From positions 1 through 38,529 of IMG/VR virus record IMGVR_UViG_3300044627_003295: a stretch of 38,529 bases of DNA. One strand, written 5' to 3'. The notes under the pieces were generated by a model. The model was not told where the DNA came from. It saw only the letters and a list, made by a program, of their open reading frames with translations, and ran no database searches. This document shows, piece by piece, positions 24,838 to 32,425 of the stretch. A program made the position numbers and the translations under genes. Within the stretch, counting starts at the first letter, position 1. Every line of letters begins with the position of its first letter. The DNA is from a virus.

Positions 24838-25806
24838 TTAGCCCGGACCCGGAATGTGGATGCAACCCAGCACCCACTCTTGGATGCCGACGATGGCGTC
24901 TTTGCTGCACTTCCAACGCATCAACTTCTTGTTGACCAGTGTCATCATTCCCTCGCCTGCAAAGAACTGGCAGTGCTTGCAGCCGTAGTCTCCATCGACA
25001 TTGTGGAAGGATCGAGACTCGCTGCTGTGCATGGCGATGTGAACGGTCAAACTGCGGCCGTCACGGCCGCCCGCTGGTGGCGTACACACGGTCAGTGAGT
25101 TGCCTTTTGGGCCGCCCCAGTGGTCCCCCCAGCCGTGCCACTTGGTCAACTGCACTTCGCAGGCCGGGCCGTCCTGTAGTGCCTTGCGCAGGCGTGTGGC
25201 AAACAGCAGGCAGCGTCGAGGGAACAGCGGGTACAAGCGGCCCCAGTTGTTTCCGTGTGCCTCGCCCTGTTTCCATGCCCTTGCATCCCAGCACCAAGCC
25301 TTTGGATCGCTAAGCCATATTGGCACCGGCTTGTCGAGGCGATTTGCCTGCCCGTCCTTGAGCAGGTACATCGCATACTCATGTTGCAGCAGACGAGAGC
25401 CATCGTGCGGAGTGAACGCCGGGACCAGCCGCTTCCACGCCGCAATGCGCTGACGTACTTCAGGCTTCTTGTTGCGGCTCTTTCCCAATCCCGGCACGAC
25501 ATACAGCGTGGCCCCGTCGGCGGCACGGTACACGTACGCGAGGACGAGACTCATGTCCATCCGCTTGGGCTTGTACCGGATCGAGACGCCGGGAGCGATA
25601 CGTTTCTTTCCGTGTTGCATTCGCAGCCAATACGGCCATTCGCCGTCCCAAATGCGGACGCTGCCGTAGAGCGGTGCATACCGGTCGTCGCCGTAGAGCG
25701 GTGTTGAACCGCTCCGGGCCGTCTTCTTGGTCCACCGTAGCCCCTTCGCGTCCAACTGCTCGTAGGTGTAGACCCGCTTCCGCAATGTCTTTCTCCGTCG
25801 GGCCAT
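24838..25806 (-). CDS. Hypothetical protein coupled to the metallopeptidase/VWA gene
   Basis: 322 aa from ATG at 25806 (AAGGAG spaced 7 nt). An ATG two codons earlier at 25812 overlaps the upstream stop as ATGA and may also be used. The N-terminus is basic (MARRRKTLRKRVYTYEQL). The body is Trp-rich and mixed (LYGSVRIWDGEWPYWLRMQHGKK, PIWLSDPKAWCWDARAWK). Cys pairs occur late (YGCKHC). No known fold is recognised. The close coupling to the MoxR/VWA pair upstream suggests it is the client or third component of that system. The open frame continues upstream, but only as a shadow. Confidence 0.7.
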   Translation of the reverse strand: MARRRKTLRKRVYTYEQLDAKGLRWTKKTARSGSTPLYGDDRYAPLYGSVRIWDGEWPYWLRMQHGKKRIAPGVSIRYKPKRMDMSLVLAYVYRAADGATLYVVPGLGKSRNKKPEVRQRIAAWKRLVPAFTPHDGSRLLQHEYAMYLLKDGQANRLDKPVPIWLSDPKAWCWDARAWKQGEAHGNNWGRLYPLFPRRCLLFATRLRKALQDGPACEVQLTKWHGWGDHWGGPKGNSLTVCTPPAGGRDGRSLTVHIAMHSSESRSFHNVDGDYGCKHCQFFAGEGMMTLVNKKLMRWKCSKDAIVGIQEWVLGCIHIPGPG

Positions 25807-25808
25807 CG

Positions 25809-27275
25809 TCATGCTCCTTCCTGTGAGAGTGGTACGACACGGGCCCACTTGGGGATGGCTTGGTGCCATGCCGATCCCTTCTTGCCCGTGTATGCCAAGA
25901 CGACACGGGCATGCGGCTTCTTGGCGTGCCAGTGTGTCTCGGCGTCGGTGACTAGCACGATGGAGTCGGGGTGGTCGTCCTTCTCCACCTGCTCGATGGC
26001 GGTGGACATGTCCGTACCGCCGCCGCCATGCCAGTCGAACACGTTGGTCGTGGCCACCAACTTGTGCGATTGGACTTTGGTGTCGGCACAGTACACCTTC
26101 ACCCGCCCCAGTTTCCGCAGCCCTTGAGCGATGACGGACAGGGCTTTCGCTTGGATGTCCTTCGTCATCATGGAGGCCGACGTGTCCACGATCACGACGG
26201 CGTGTGGCTGCACGGTGATGCGGCCGTGCAGGATGGGGGCATCGTCGCCGGGCGGCTGCTTGCGTGACCGGCGGCGGTGGGAGTAGTCCCTGCCGCCGAC
26301 CGGCGATGCCACGCTGGAGCAGACAGCCGACCGCAACTGGGCGAACGGATCGGGCTCGGGTCGCAACTTGGCCTTGAGTGCCTGCTTGATGTTGCCGGGC
26401 ACCTTGCCGGGAGTGCTGGCCTCGTACTGGGCGATGGCGTCTTCCGCTTGGGCGGCGGCCATGCCCTCGCCATAGGCTTCCCACGAGCCGTCGCTGGCTA
26501 CCTCATACGGACGCGGGCACCCGTCCGCACACGAGCCGCCAGTGCCGGGAGCGCCGGGCTTCTGCGGTTCCTTGCCCTTCCCACCCGAAGGCGAGCCCGC
26601 TCCGTCCTCAGCCGGGCTCTCGCTGCCATCCGCCTCAGTACCGTCGTCGTCAGCATCTCCGCCACCATCTTCTGGCCCATCTCCCGCACCGCTGTCACTC
26701 TCTCCGCTGCCCTCGTCGCCCATGCCATCATCGGCGTCTGGCTGCTGGTCGTCTCCGTCTTTCTCATCGTCGTCTCCTTCGGGCTGGGGTTGGTTGTCGT
26801 CTTCATCGTTGTCCTTCAGCCTCTCCATGATGAGGCGGTAGTATTCCTGCATCGACTTGTTCTCAGGGAAGTCGAGCGTGATACCCAACTGCGGCAGGGG
26901 ACAGCCCAAGTGGACCGCACCATCCGGGCGGAGGTGCCGCATCATGGCGAGCGTCTGCTCGATGACCAGATCGCCAGCGACGTTGCAGACGAACCGCTGA
27001 AACTCGCTGGGCGTCTGGCCGATGATCTCCTTCGACCGGGCGTGGTGGTCGAAGATCAGATGCAGCACCTCGTGGGCGACGAGGTATGCCGTCTGTTCCT
27101 TGCCCACCTGCGTGACGAAGGCAGGATCCCAGTAGAGATTCCCGGCGTCGTCCACCGCAGCCGTGCCGATGCCCGGTGTTTCCTGCTCACGCAGGGAGTA
27201 GATGTATGAGGCGAGGTACGGGACGTACTCAAAGGTGTGTACCCGTGCCTGCCCCAGTAGTTGTCGTGGGGTCAT
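25809..27275 (-). CDS. Metallopeptidase-VWA protein (DUF2201-type)
   Basis: 488 aa from ATG at 27275 with AGGAG 9 nt upstream. A GTG at 27305 overlapping the AAA stop is less well placed. Residues 60-80 carry the zinc-peptidase motif HEVLHLIFDHH (HExxH 68-72). Residues 165-260 form a very acidic Asp/Glu/Gly-rich linker. The C-terminal 150 residues are a von Willebrand A domain with a MIDAS: DTSAS, the downstream Thr in GGGTDMS, and Asp in VLVTDAE. This matches the DUF2201 peptidase-like plus VWA-like architecture. Its partner is the adjacent MoxR-type ATPase. The pair probably remodels or inserts metal into a protein complex. Confidence 0.85.
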   Translation of the reverse strand: MTPRQLLGQARVHTFEYVPYLASYIYSLREQETPGIGTAAVDDAGNLYWDPAFVTQVGKEQTAYLVAHEVLHLIFDHHARSKEIIGQTPSEFQRFVCNVAGDLVIEQTLAMMRHLRPDGAVHLGCPLPQLGITLDFPENKSMQEYYRLIMERLKDNDEDDNQPQPEGDDDEKDGDDQQPDADDGMGDEGSGESDSGAGDGPEDGGGDADDDGTEADGSESPAEDGAGSPSGGKGKEPQKPGAPGTGGSCADGCPRPYEVASDGSWEAYGEGMAAAQAEDAIAQYEASTPGKVPGNIKQALKAKLRPEPDPFAQLRSAVCSSVASPVGGRDYSHRRRSRKQPPGDDAPILHGRITVQPHAVVIVDTSASMMTKDIQAKALSVIAQGLRKLGRVKVYCADTKVQSHKLVATTNVFDWHGGGGTDMSTAIEQVEKDDHPDSIVLVTDAETHWHAKKPHARVVLAYTGKKGSAWHQAIPKWARVVPLSQEGA

Positions 27276-27301
27276 GGGTTGTTCTCCTGTGTGCGTGACA
27301 C

Positions 27302-28405
27302 TCACGACTGAACCAACGCCATCAGCCTTGCCAGCACGTCCTTCGGGGGCGACCAGCCATCGGGGCGAACGCCGCCCTTGCTGACGGGATTCCAGAAGGA
27401 CTTGAACTGCATGAGGAACGACTCGATCTCCTGCTCCCCGATGGTGATGAACGCCTCCGCCGCACGGGCCCAGCGTTCCTTGCTGGTGTTGTCACGCAGC
27501 GACTTCACCAGCCCAGTGAGGAAGCAGATGTTGGCGTCGGGCCGACGCTCGTACTTGTAGTCCTCCGCACCGGACAGGTACGCCTCCGGGTTGAGCAGGT
27601 CGAGCCGGTGCCAGTAGCGGAGGAACATGCCACCGACCTCCTCCCCGACGCAGCCGACGGCGAGCGGCCGGTAGATGGGGTCTTTCTGCTCGTACCCGCA
27701 GGCACCCGCCGCAGCGAAGCAGCGGACGAGGTACGTCCACGTCCGCAGGTTGGGGAAACTCATCGTCTCGTCGTCCTGCGGCAACTTCTCGCGGGCGTCG
27801 GGTGCCGACCGGAGGAACGCCTCGACCAGCGAGCCGAACTGCGGCAGGTGGTCTGCCCAGTGGGCGGGGACGAGTGGGAAAGTGGGAGCGTCCCACTCGC
27901 AGCCACGCCGCAGTCCGGTGAACCAGTGTTCGTAGTCCACCTCCCAGTCGAAGTGGACGAACCGTGCCCGCATGGCAGGGGCCAGAGGCACCGCATTGGG
28001 GCACAGTTCCGGCGGGTTGCACGCCCCGACGATGATGGTCGAGGCGGGCATCACGTACTCACCGATCCGCCGCTCCGACAGGACCGACAGCATGCCGCCC
28101 TGCGTAGCGGTCGGCACGTTCGTCACCTCGTCCACGAGGACGAGGGCCATGCCGTCTTTGGTCTTGTCCCACAGGGAGGTGGGCAGCATGCGGACCACGC
28201 CCGCCTTGTGGTCTGGGGTGGGGTAGCCCGAGAAGTCTTCGGGCAGGTGGGTTGCGCCGTAGAGCGGGACGAACGTCCGCCCCAGTGCCTTTGCCAATGC
28301 CTCCCACGTGGACGACTTGCCGACGCCGGTGCCGCCACGAACGAGGACGGGTGCCACCTGACAGGCGAGGAATGCGGGCGTGTTGCCCAGTGATACGCGG
28401 GACAT
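27302..28405 (-). CDS. MoxR-type AAA+ ATPase
   Basis: 367 aa. ATG at 28405 has CTGGAG 9 nt upstream. Walker A is GGTGVGKS at residues 24-31, Walker B is MALVLVDEVTNVP, sensor 1 lies in IIVGACNPPE, and an Arg-finger-like MRARFVHFDW follows. This is the plan of MoxR/RavA chaperone ATPases, which work with a VWA-domain partner, here the next gene, with which it overlaps. The leader upstream holds copy 1 of the 13-bp repeat and a 16-bp hairpin, so this cluster may be separately regulated. Confidence 0.87.
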   Translation of the reverse strand: MSRVSLGNTPAFLACQVAPVLVRGGTGVGKSSTWEALAKALGRTFVPLYGATHLPEDFSGYPTPDHKAGVVRMLPTSLWDKTKDGMALVLVDEVTNVPTATQGGMLSVLSERRIGEYVMPASTIIVGACNPPELCPNAVPLAPAMRARFVHFDWEVDYEHWFTGLRRGCEWDAPTFPLVPAHWADHLPQFGSLVEAFLRSAPDAREKLPQDDETMSFPNLRTWTYLVRCFAAAGACGYEQKDPIYRPLAVGCVGEEVGGMFLRYWHRLDLLNPEAYLSGAEDYKYERRPDANICFLTGLVKSLRDNTSKERWARAAEAFITIGEQEIESFLMQFKSFWNPVSKGGVRPDGWSPPKDVLARLMALVQS

Positions 28406-28438
28406 GGGATTTCTCCAGAGTTGGGGAACCAACAGCGA

Positions 28439-28474
28439 GGGGAGGGGGGCAGCACGATGCTACCCCCGCTCCCC
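28439..28474 (-). promoter_or_regulatory. Strong leader hairpin before the AAA+ gene
   Basis: GGGGAG/CTCCCC (28439-28444/28469-28474) stacks on GGGGGCAGCA/TGCTACCCCC (445-454/458-467) with a 3-nt loop and one bulge. The only non-Watson-Crick position (450/462) is a G-U pair in leftward RNA but an A-C clash in rightward RNA, pointing to a leftward transcript. No U-run follows. Confidence 0.6.
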
Positions 28475-28482
28475 GAAAAGAG

Positions 28483-28495
28483 GACTCCGCAGCGG
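28483..28495 (-). repeat. 13-bp intergenic repeat, copy 1
   Basis: GACTCCGCAGCGG on the plus strand, after the stop of the gene at 28512 and 78 nt before the AAA+ ATG. Here it extends into GAAACTGCGG, so that CCGCAG and CTGCGG can pair as a 6-bp hairpin. Confidence 0.85.
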
Positions 28496-28511
28496 GAAAC
28501 TGCGGGCGAAA

Positions 28512-28847
28512 CTAGAAGCCGCTGCCCACGCAGAAGGTGTACGCCAGCGGCGGCATCGGCATGGGTGCCGGCTCCACCGCAATGGCGTCCACCACGACCG
28601 GCGTGGGGTCAGCCGGCTGGCGGATGCCGAGCAGCCGCCGGCCCATGCGTGTCCGCCTCCTCATGCCCTTGAGTTGGGGGAGGACGACGCCACGCTTGGC
28701 GAGGGTTTCGATCCTGCCATGCAGGGTCGAGATGTGAAGTCCACTGACCTCGCAGAACTCTCGCACGCTCATGCCACTGCTGACAGCGTCGTTGTAGTCA
28801 GCGAGGAAACGGGTCACGTCGATGGTCAACTTACGCAACTTGCGCAT
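28512..28847 (-). CDS. Helix-turn-helix DNA-binding protein
   Basis: 111 aa, GGAG before the ATG at 28847. Residues 1-65 contain a helix-turn-helix: FLADYNDAVSSGMSVREFCEVSGLHISTLHGRIETL, with the turn at SGLH. The tail has a basic patch (RRRTRMGRRLLGIR) and a Pro/Val-rich end. It lies directly upstream of the MoxR/VWA module and downstream of the 291-aa gene. A regulator of this cluster is a reasonable guess. Confidence 0.7.
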   Translation of the reverse strand: MRKLRKLTIDVTRFLADYNDAVSSGMSVREFCEVSGLHISTLHGRIETLAKRGVVLPQLKGMRRRTRMGRRLLGIRQPADPTPVVVDAIAVEPAPMPMPPLAYTFCVGSGF

Positions 28848-28876
28848 GGGTACTCTCCGTAGTGATGGGTTGGGAA

Positions 28877-29752
28877 TCAGACAGAAGCAGCGAGCAAACG
28901 GTTGACGGCGACGGCCTGCTTGACCTGCTCGATGGCAGCGGTCAGGTCGGGCATCGGCTTGCCAAGCACCTGCTCGTACACACGAACCTTCTCAAGGAAC
29001 CGGTCGGCCCGGTTCATTCGGATGCTGATGGAGCGGTCGGCCATTCCGCCTGCCGCCTCCATCACCTCGTCCATGATCTCAGTCAGCCCGGCCTGCACCT
29101 CCGCACCGAGCCGGTCAAGCACGTGCATCACGGTGTCGGGGTCGGATGCGATCTCGACTTGATGCACCGTGAAGCGAGGGCCATCGGCAGCGGGGCCAAG
29201 CACGATCCCGGCGAACGTGCGGAAGTCCTCAAGCGTCTGGCCCAGCAGGAACCACACCCCGCCGTCGTCCTTGAGCGGCGTGGCCCGCCAGTGCCGGAGC
29301 ATCTTGACCACCACCTGCCCGACCACACTGGACGGCAGGTAGTCCCGCATGGCGATGACCTTGCGGGCCAACTCATTCGCCAGTGCGGGCGGGTTCACTG
29401 TGCCGTTGGTCTTGAGGACCGACACGCCCCAGTTGGCGTCGATGTGTGCAGAGAACAAGAACTGGTAGTCGTTCTCGTCCGCACCCGGCACGGTGCGTCG
29501 TGCCTCAAACGAGGCCGGGTCATCGAGTTGCCGGCTGACGATGGGTTGCTTGCGCCGCTTGACGCACAGCACGTCGGCCACCCGCTTGACGGCCTCACGT
29601 AGGACCGTCGTGCGTGCCGGCTGGGCCGGGACAAACTTGCCGCAGCCGACCGCATCGGCAGCGGCGAACAGCCGGTCGCGGTTGACCGACTTGGTGTTGA
29701 GGATGGCGATGCCGCCAAGCCCGGAGCCGATGGTGAGAGTCTTGTCTGTCAT
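28877..29752 (-). CDS. Conserved-looking phage protein of unknown function
   Basis: 291 aa from ATG at 29752 with AGGAG 7 nt upstream. The longer frame to 29863 adds an implausible N-terminus. The N-terminal 60 residues have LTIGSGLGGIAIL and NRDRLFAAADAVGCGKFVPA. The middle has VWFLLGQTLEDFRTFAGIVLG. The end is helical with DRFLEKVRVYEQVLGKPMPDL. It may be a recombination or DNA-binding accessory, but I cannot name a family. No membrane or catalytic motif. Confidence 0.72.
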   Translation of the reverse strand: MTDKTLTIGSGLGGIAILNTKSVNRDRLFAAADAVGCGKFVPAQPARTTVLREAVKRVADVLCVKRRKQPIVSRQLDDPASFEARRTVPGADENDYQFLFSAHIDANWGVSVLKTNGTVNPPALANELARKVIAMRDYLPSSVVGQVVVKMLRHWRATPLKDDGGVWFLLGQTLEDFRTFAGIVLGPAADGPRFTVHQVEIASDPDTVMHVLDRLGAEVQAGLTEIMDEVMEAAGGMADRSISIRMNRADRFLEKVRVYEQVLGKPMPDLTAAIEQVKQAVAVNRLLAASV

Positions 29753-29762
29753 GGTCGTTCTC

Positions 29763-29936
29763 CTAGTTGAAGGATTCGTACATGGCATTGACGAAGCGGG
29801 TGTGCAGCACGGCGAACGCCGCCGCGAGTTCCGCCTCGTCCCACTGCTCACGGTCAGACGCACTCTCGTGCAACGCCGTGATGATGAGGTCCAGTTCCGA
29901 TGGCGTGAGGGTCACGGTAGTAGTCGGGTCAGGCAC
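29763..29936 (-). CDS. Small hypothetical protein
   Basis: 57 aa from GTG at 29936, chosen for the AGGAG 7 nt upstream. The open frame continues to 30008 but without a ribosome site. The body is one acidic, helical domain (LTPSELDLIITALHESASDREQWDEAELAAAFAVLHTRF). Such short helical proteins are frequent in phage accessory regions. Unknown function. Confidence 0.6.
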   Translation of the reverse strand: MPDPTTTVTLTPSELDLIITALHESASDREQWDEAELAAAFAVLHTRFVNAMYESFN

Positions 29937-29970
29937 GGCCCGTCTCCTGTGTGAGTGTACGTGCGTACAG

Positions 29971-30132
29971 TTATTCGTCAATGGGGGTGACGGGCAACGC
30001 ACCCGCATCCCAGTCCTCGTCGGGGTGTGCCCTCATCCCCGTGAGGACGACGACTTCTCCGTCACCTGTCTCATCGAACATGGCGTCGGGGCACACGGCG
30101 AGAACGGCGGCCATCAGTTCGCTTAGCGTCAT
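29971..30132 (-). CDS. Small acidic hypothetical protein
   Basis: 53 aa, ATG at 30132 preceded by AAGGAGCAGAAGC, stop TAA at 29971-29973. Reads MTLSELMAAVLAVCPDAMF, then an acidic GDGEVVVLTG strand and HPDEDWD. Its 5' end overlaps the 3' end of the HTH gene by 62 nt in another frame. The clear ribosome site and fit into the gene order make it likely real. Confidence 0.6.
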   Translation of the reverse strand: MTLSELMAAVLAVCPDAMFDETGDGEVVVLTGMRAHPDEDWDAGALPVTPIDE

Positions 30133-30361
30133 GCTTCTGCTCCTTCAGGTATGACTTCCAATCAAAGGACAGCGCCCTGCTGCCCTTGCTACAGGCGATG
30201 CCCAACTGGTCGAGGCGGCGGACGATCTGCGTGCAGTACCCGGCGGACGACCACCCGAAGTGGGCGGCGATCTCCCGGTACGACGGCTGGTATCCATTCG
30301 TCTCCGTGCAGCGGGCGACGTAGGCCAGCAGTTGATGCTGGCGTCGGGACAGGTCAGGCAT
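30071..30361 (-). CDS. LexA-like winged-helix DNA-binding protein
   Basis: 96 aa, GGGAGG before ATG at 30361. Residues 3-60 match the LexA DNA-binding domain: LSRRQHQLLAYVARCTETNGYQPSYREIAAHFGW, then QIVRRLDQLGI. No autocleavage domain follows, only a basic tail. It could act as a small repressor or modulator of SOS-like control. The last 20 residues overlap the next gene and may be dispensable. Confidence 0.75.
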   Translation of the reverse strand: MPDLSRRQHQLLAYVARCTETNGYQPSYREIAAHFGWSSAGYCTQIVRRLDQLGIACSKGSRALSFDWKSYLKEQKHDAKRTDGRRSRRVPRRHVR

Positions 30362-30599
30362 GGGGCCTCCCTTCTGCTTTGGCGATGGCTGCTCTTGCTA
30401 CGCAGTAGGCGCACGTCGGTGGGTCGTCGTTTAGCGGGGTGTCACGCGCAAGCGACTGGCACTCACACTCTGCCCAGTGCAGAACGCCGTACAGTGCGGC
30501 CAGCAAATCCGGCGCCGCGTTCAGCAACCTCTGGCTCTGGCGCTTTTCGTGTCCCCGCAGCACAGACGGGTACTCACTGTCCGGGTATGGCATGGTCAT
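30354..30599 (-). CDS. Small hypothetical protein with a Cys pair
   Basis: 81 aa, start at 30599 in an ATGA overlap. A second ATG at 30593 is better spaced from GAAGGAG. Contains LLNAAPDLLAALYGVLHWAECECQSLARDTPLNDDPPTCAYCVARAAIAKAEG, a helical pattern common to small phage proteins with ApDLLaaL, plus a CAYC pair. Unknown function. Confidence 0.65.
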   Translation of the reverse strand: MTMPYPDSEYPSVLRGHEKRQSQRLLNAAPDLLAALYGVLHWAECECQSLARDTPLNDDPPTCAYCVARAAIAKAEGRPHA

Positions 30600-30814
30600 T
30601 CTCCTTCGATGTACGCCGTGTCTCCGGCGAGGCGGACGTTGCCTCGACCGGCCATCACGACGCGTGGCTGTGAGTTCCGCTGCCGGCTACGCACCGGCAC
30701 GGAACACACGATGTTGCGAACCAAGAGACAGGCACCCTTGTGATGCACTGTCAGCACGGGATGCCCGGCCTTCGCAGACGCGGGCTTGTTGTAGTGAAAC
30801 CAGAACGCACTCAT
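30596..30814 (-). CDS. Small hypothetical protein
   Basis: 72 aa, ATG at 30814 with AAAGGA upstream, partly inside the stop of the 30-aa gene before it. Sequence: MSAFWFHYNKPASAKAGHPVLTVHHKGACLLV, then a beta-rich, basic end. No family. Both ends are translationally linked to the neighbours. Confidence 0.6.
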   Translation of the reverse strand: MSAFWFHYNKPASAKAGHPVLTVHHKGACLLVRNIVCSVPVRSRQRNSQPRVVMAGRGNVRLAGDTAYIEGE

Positions 30815-30826
30815 TGGCGAGTCCTT

Positions 30827-30919
30827 TCAGTCGAGGTCTGCCCATCGTGCGAGTGCCTTCATGGCGACGTAGCACATGGCCAGATAGAGTTCGATCTCCG
30901 TATGGGTCCAGTGGTGCAT
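30827..30919 (-). CDS. Very small protein (30 aa)
   Basis: ATG at 30919 with AAGGAGG, a near-consensus ribosome site, 7 nt upstream. Stop TGA at 30827-30829 merges with the next gene's Shine-Dalgarno (TGAAAGGA). Sequence MHHWTHTEIELYLAMCYVAM, then a helical end. It is the first gene after copy 2 of the 13-bp repeat. It may be a real micro-protein or a translation-coupling leader peptide. Confidence 0.5.
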   Translation of the reverse strand: MHHWTHTEIELYLAMCYVAMKALARWADLD

Positions 30920-30949
30920 GGCTTGCCTCCTTGCTTGCCGTAGAAACAG

Positions 30950-30962
30950 GACTCCGCAGCGG
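30950..30962 (-). repeat. 13-bp intergenic repeat, copy 2
   Basis: Core plus GAAACTGCGGGGAAAACG on the plus strand. This longer 31-bp form is identical to that at copy 3. It contains the CCGCAG/CTGCGG hairpin. Located between the stop of the gene at 30986 and the 30-aa gene, with no further hairpin. Confidence 0.85.
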
Positions 30963-30985
30963 GAAACTGCGGGGAAAACGCACGG

Positions 30986-31486
30986 TCAGTCGGCGTCCTC
31001 CTCCCCGATGAACTCGATGCTGATGCGGTAGCACACGCCGTCGGCGTCCCGTCGGATCGTGGCCGCGTATCCCCCGTCACCGAATCCGGAACTGCTGACG
31101 ACACCGAACGGCAGGACGCCCGCCCGCAAAGGCGATCCTGTGAGGCGGCAGCACTTGTCGTAGAACGACGTATCGTCTGGGTCGGTGGGGTAGCGGGCGT
31201 CGTCAAACACGCCAGCCTGCCCGCTGTCCACGCCCACCTCAAAGTCTGCGGGCTCGTCGGCGCCAACGCCGCCAATCGAATGAGTCACTGTCAGCCGGCT
31301 GACGCGGTTGCCCCATGCACCGCAGTTCTTCCGCTCAAACTGTGCGACCCACTCTCCCTTCCGGCAGTTGGGCACTGTGCCTGCACACCATGTCCGCTTG
31401 CTGTAGCATGGGTCGGTCACGCGAAGCACGCCAGACTCGCACTGAAACGTGTGCGTGCGTGTGTCGCCATTGGTTGCAACGGTCAT
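30986..31486 (-). CDS. DUF4241-like protein
   Basis: 166 aa from ATG at 31486 with AGGAG 8 nt upstream. The upstream extension of the frame runs through the leader hairpin and is not coding. Features: SGVLRVTDPCYS, a Cys pair around CAGTVPNC, then VGVDSGQAGVFDDARYP and FGVVSSSGFGDGGYAATIRRD, and a final beta strand YRISIEFIGEED. The DSGQAG...D and GDGGY pattern recalls DUF4241 proteins, whose function is unknown. Its own leader has repeat copy 3 and a hairpin. Confidence 0.65.
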   Translation of the reverse strand: MTVATNGDTRTHTFQCESGVLRVTDPCYSKRTWCAGTVPNCRKGEWVAQFERKNCGAWGNRVSRLTVTHSIGGVGADEPADFEVGVDSGQAGVFDDARYPTDPDDTSFYDKCCRLTGSPLRAGVLPFGVVSSSGFGDGGYAATIRRDADGVCYRISIEFIGEEDAD

Positions 31487-31516
31487 GAGATCATCTCCTC
31501 GTAGGGGAAAGAAAGC

Positions 31517-31545
31517 GGGGCCAGCGACCCGGTGCCGCCGGCCCC
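31517..31545 (-). promoter_or_regulatory. Leader hairpin before the DUF4241-like gene
   Basis: GGGGCCAGCG (31517-31526) pairs CGCCGGCCCC (31536-31545). The one non-canonical pair is G-U in leftward RNA and A-C in the opposite sense. A pyrimidine run (CTTTCTTTCCCC on the minus strand) follows, so it may act as a terminator or attenuator. Confidence 0.6.
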
Positions 31546-31555
31546 TCACAAACCA

Positions 31556-31568
31556 GACTCCGCAGCGG
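31556..31568 (-). repeat. 13-bp intergenic repeat, copy 3
   Basis: Same 31-bp extended form as copy 2. Lies between the clamp-like gene's stop (31587) and the hairpin before the DUF4241-like gene. Confidence 0.85.
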
Positions 31569-31586
31569 GAAACTGCGGGGAAAACG

Positions 31587-32348
31587 TCAGCCGATGGGCG
31601 GCAGGGCAACCGACCAGTCGTGCCCGTCCGGCTCAGCGATGGCCGCCGCCAACTGGGTGGCGTCCATCATCTCGGGCACGGGGGCAGGATCATCTTCAGG
31701 GGCATCCGTATCGGCCGACTCAGGCGAGGGAGTGGCGGGAGTCTTGGCCACTGCTCCGGGCCGAGACGGGAAGGTCTTGCTGCCAACGTCGCGTCCGATG
31801 GGCATGATTGCCATGCGAACCGTATGCTCCCCTTCGGGAGAGCGTGTGTCCGCAAGCACCGCAGACTGGTCGTTCTTGATCCACAGCGTAACGTGCGGCG
31901 TCTGGTATCCAGACGACGCGGACGCCGCGAGGTCGCACAACTTCCGCAGAATCGAGGGGCTGAGCGTGATGGACAAGTAGCCCTTCATAAGGTCGGGGCT
32001 TGGGAAGATGTCCTCGATGCGTGGGAATCGTCCCTCGATGGGGTCAAGGGCGAGCGAAGACTTGCCGTGATACACGGCCTTGCCATCGAACGTCACTCCA
32101 CCTTTGCCACGAACGTCCGTCTTGAACGCAGCCGCAGGTGGCGAAGTGAGTTGCTTCGCGTCTACGATTACGTCCATGTCAGGGCCGTTGTCGTCCTTCC
32201 AGTGGACGCAGGTGAGGGCACGGCCGTCGGTGGCGGCGACTGACGCCACGCCGTCACGGCTCGTGCATTTGATGCCGCCCAATGCGTAGCGGCTCGACGC
32301 CGTGTCGGTGAACGCCACAAGATGCTTGATGAACGCAGGAATCTTCAT
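31587..32348 (-). CDS. Sliding-clamp-like (DnaN-type) protein
   Basis: 253 aa from ATG at 32348 with CTGGAGG 6 nt upstream. Reads FIKHLVAFTDTASSRYALGGIKCTS, then VAATDGRALTCVHW, like the first domain of the bacterial beta clamp (ALxGV...ATDGxRL). PIEGRFPRIEDIFP matches the clamp FPxIExIFP-type loop. A second fold half has LSPSILRKLCDLAAS. After residue 195 comes a Pro/Asp/Glu-rich linker and a short tail. It is smaller than the three-domain bacterial clamp (about 370 aa). Likely a phage processivity factor. No polymerase gene is in the window. Confidence 0.68.
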   Translation of the reverse strand: MKIPAFIKHLVAFTDTASSRYALGGIKCTSRDGVASVAATDGRALTCVHWKDDNGPDMDVIVDAKQLTSPPAAAFKTDVRGKGGVTFDGKAVYHGKSSLALDPIEGRFPRIEDIFPSPDLMKGYLSITLSPSILRKLCDLAASASSGYQTPHVTLWIKNDQSAVLADTRSPEGEHTVRMAIMPIGRDVGSKTFPSRPGAVAKTPATPSPESADTDAPEDDPAPVPEMMDATQLAAAIAEPDGHDWSVALPPIG

Positions 32349-32360
32349 GGGAACCTCCAG

Positions 32361-32399
32361 AAAAAAGAAAGGGGCCGGCGACCCCGTGCCGCCGGCCCC
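32361..32399 (-). terminator. Intrinsic-terminator-like hairpin directly before the clamp-like gene
   Basis: Perfect 10-bp stem GGGGCCGGCG (32371-32380) with CGCCGGCCCC (32390-32399) and, on the minus strand, TTTCTTTTTT immediately after. The clamp gene's ribosome site follows within 5 nt. A terminator just upstream of a start codon suggests attenuation. Confidence 0.65.
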
Positions 32400-32407
32400 A
32401 ACAAACA

Positions 32408-32420
32408 GACTCCGCAGCGG
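32408..32420 (-). repeat. 13-bp intergenic repeat, copy 4
   Basis: Four bases after the TAG of the gene at 32426, between it and the terminator-like hairpin of the clamp-like gene. Confidence 0.85.
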
Positions 32421-32425
32421 GAAAA

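Noticed and set aside
25807-26484. Long upstream extension of the 322-aa gene
   Set aside because: It overlaps the VWA domain in another frame and reads as Arg/His-rich noise. The start at 25806 has a ribosome site.
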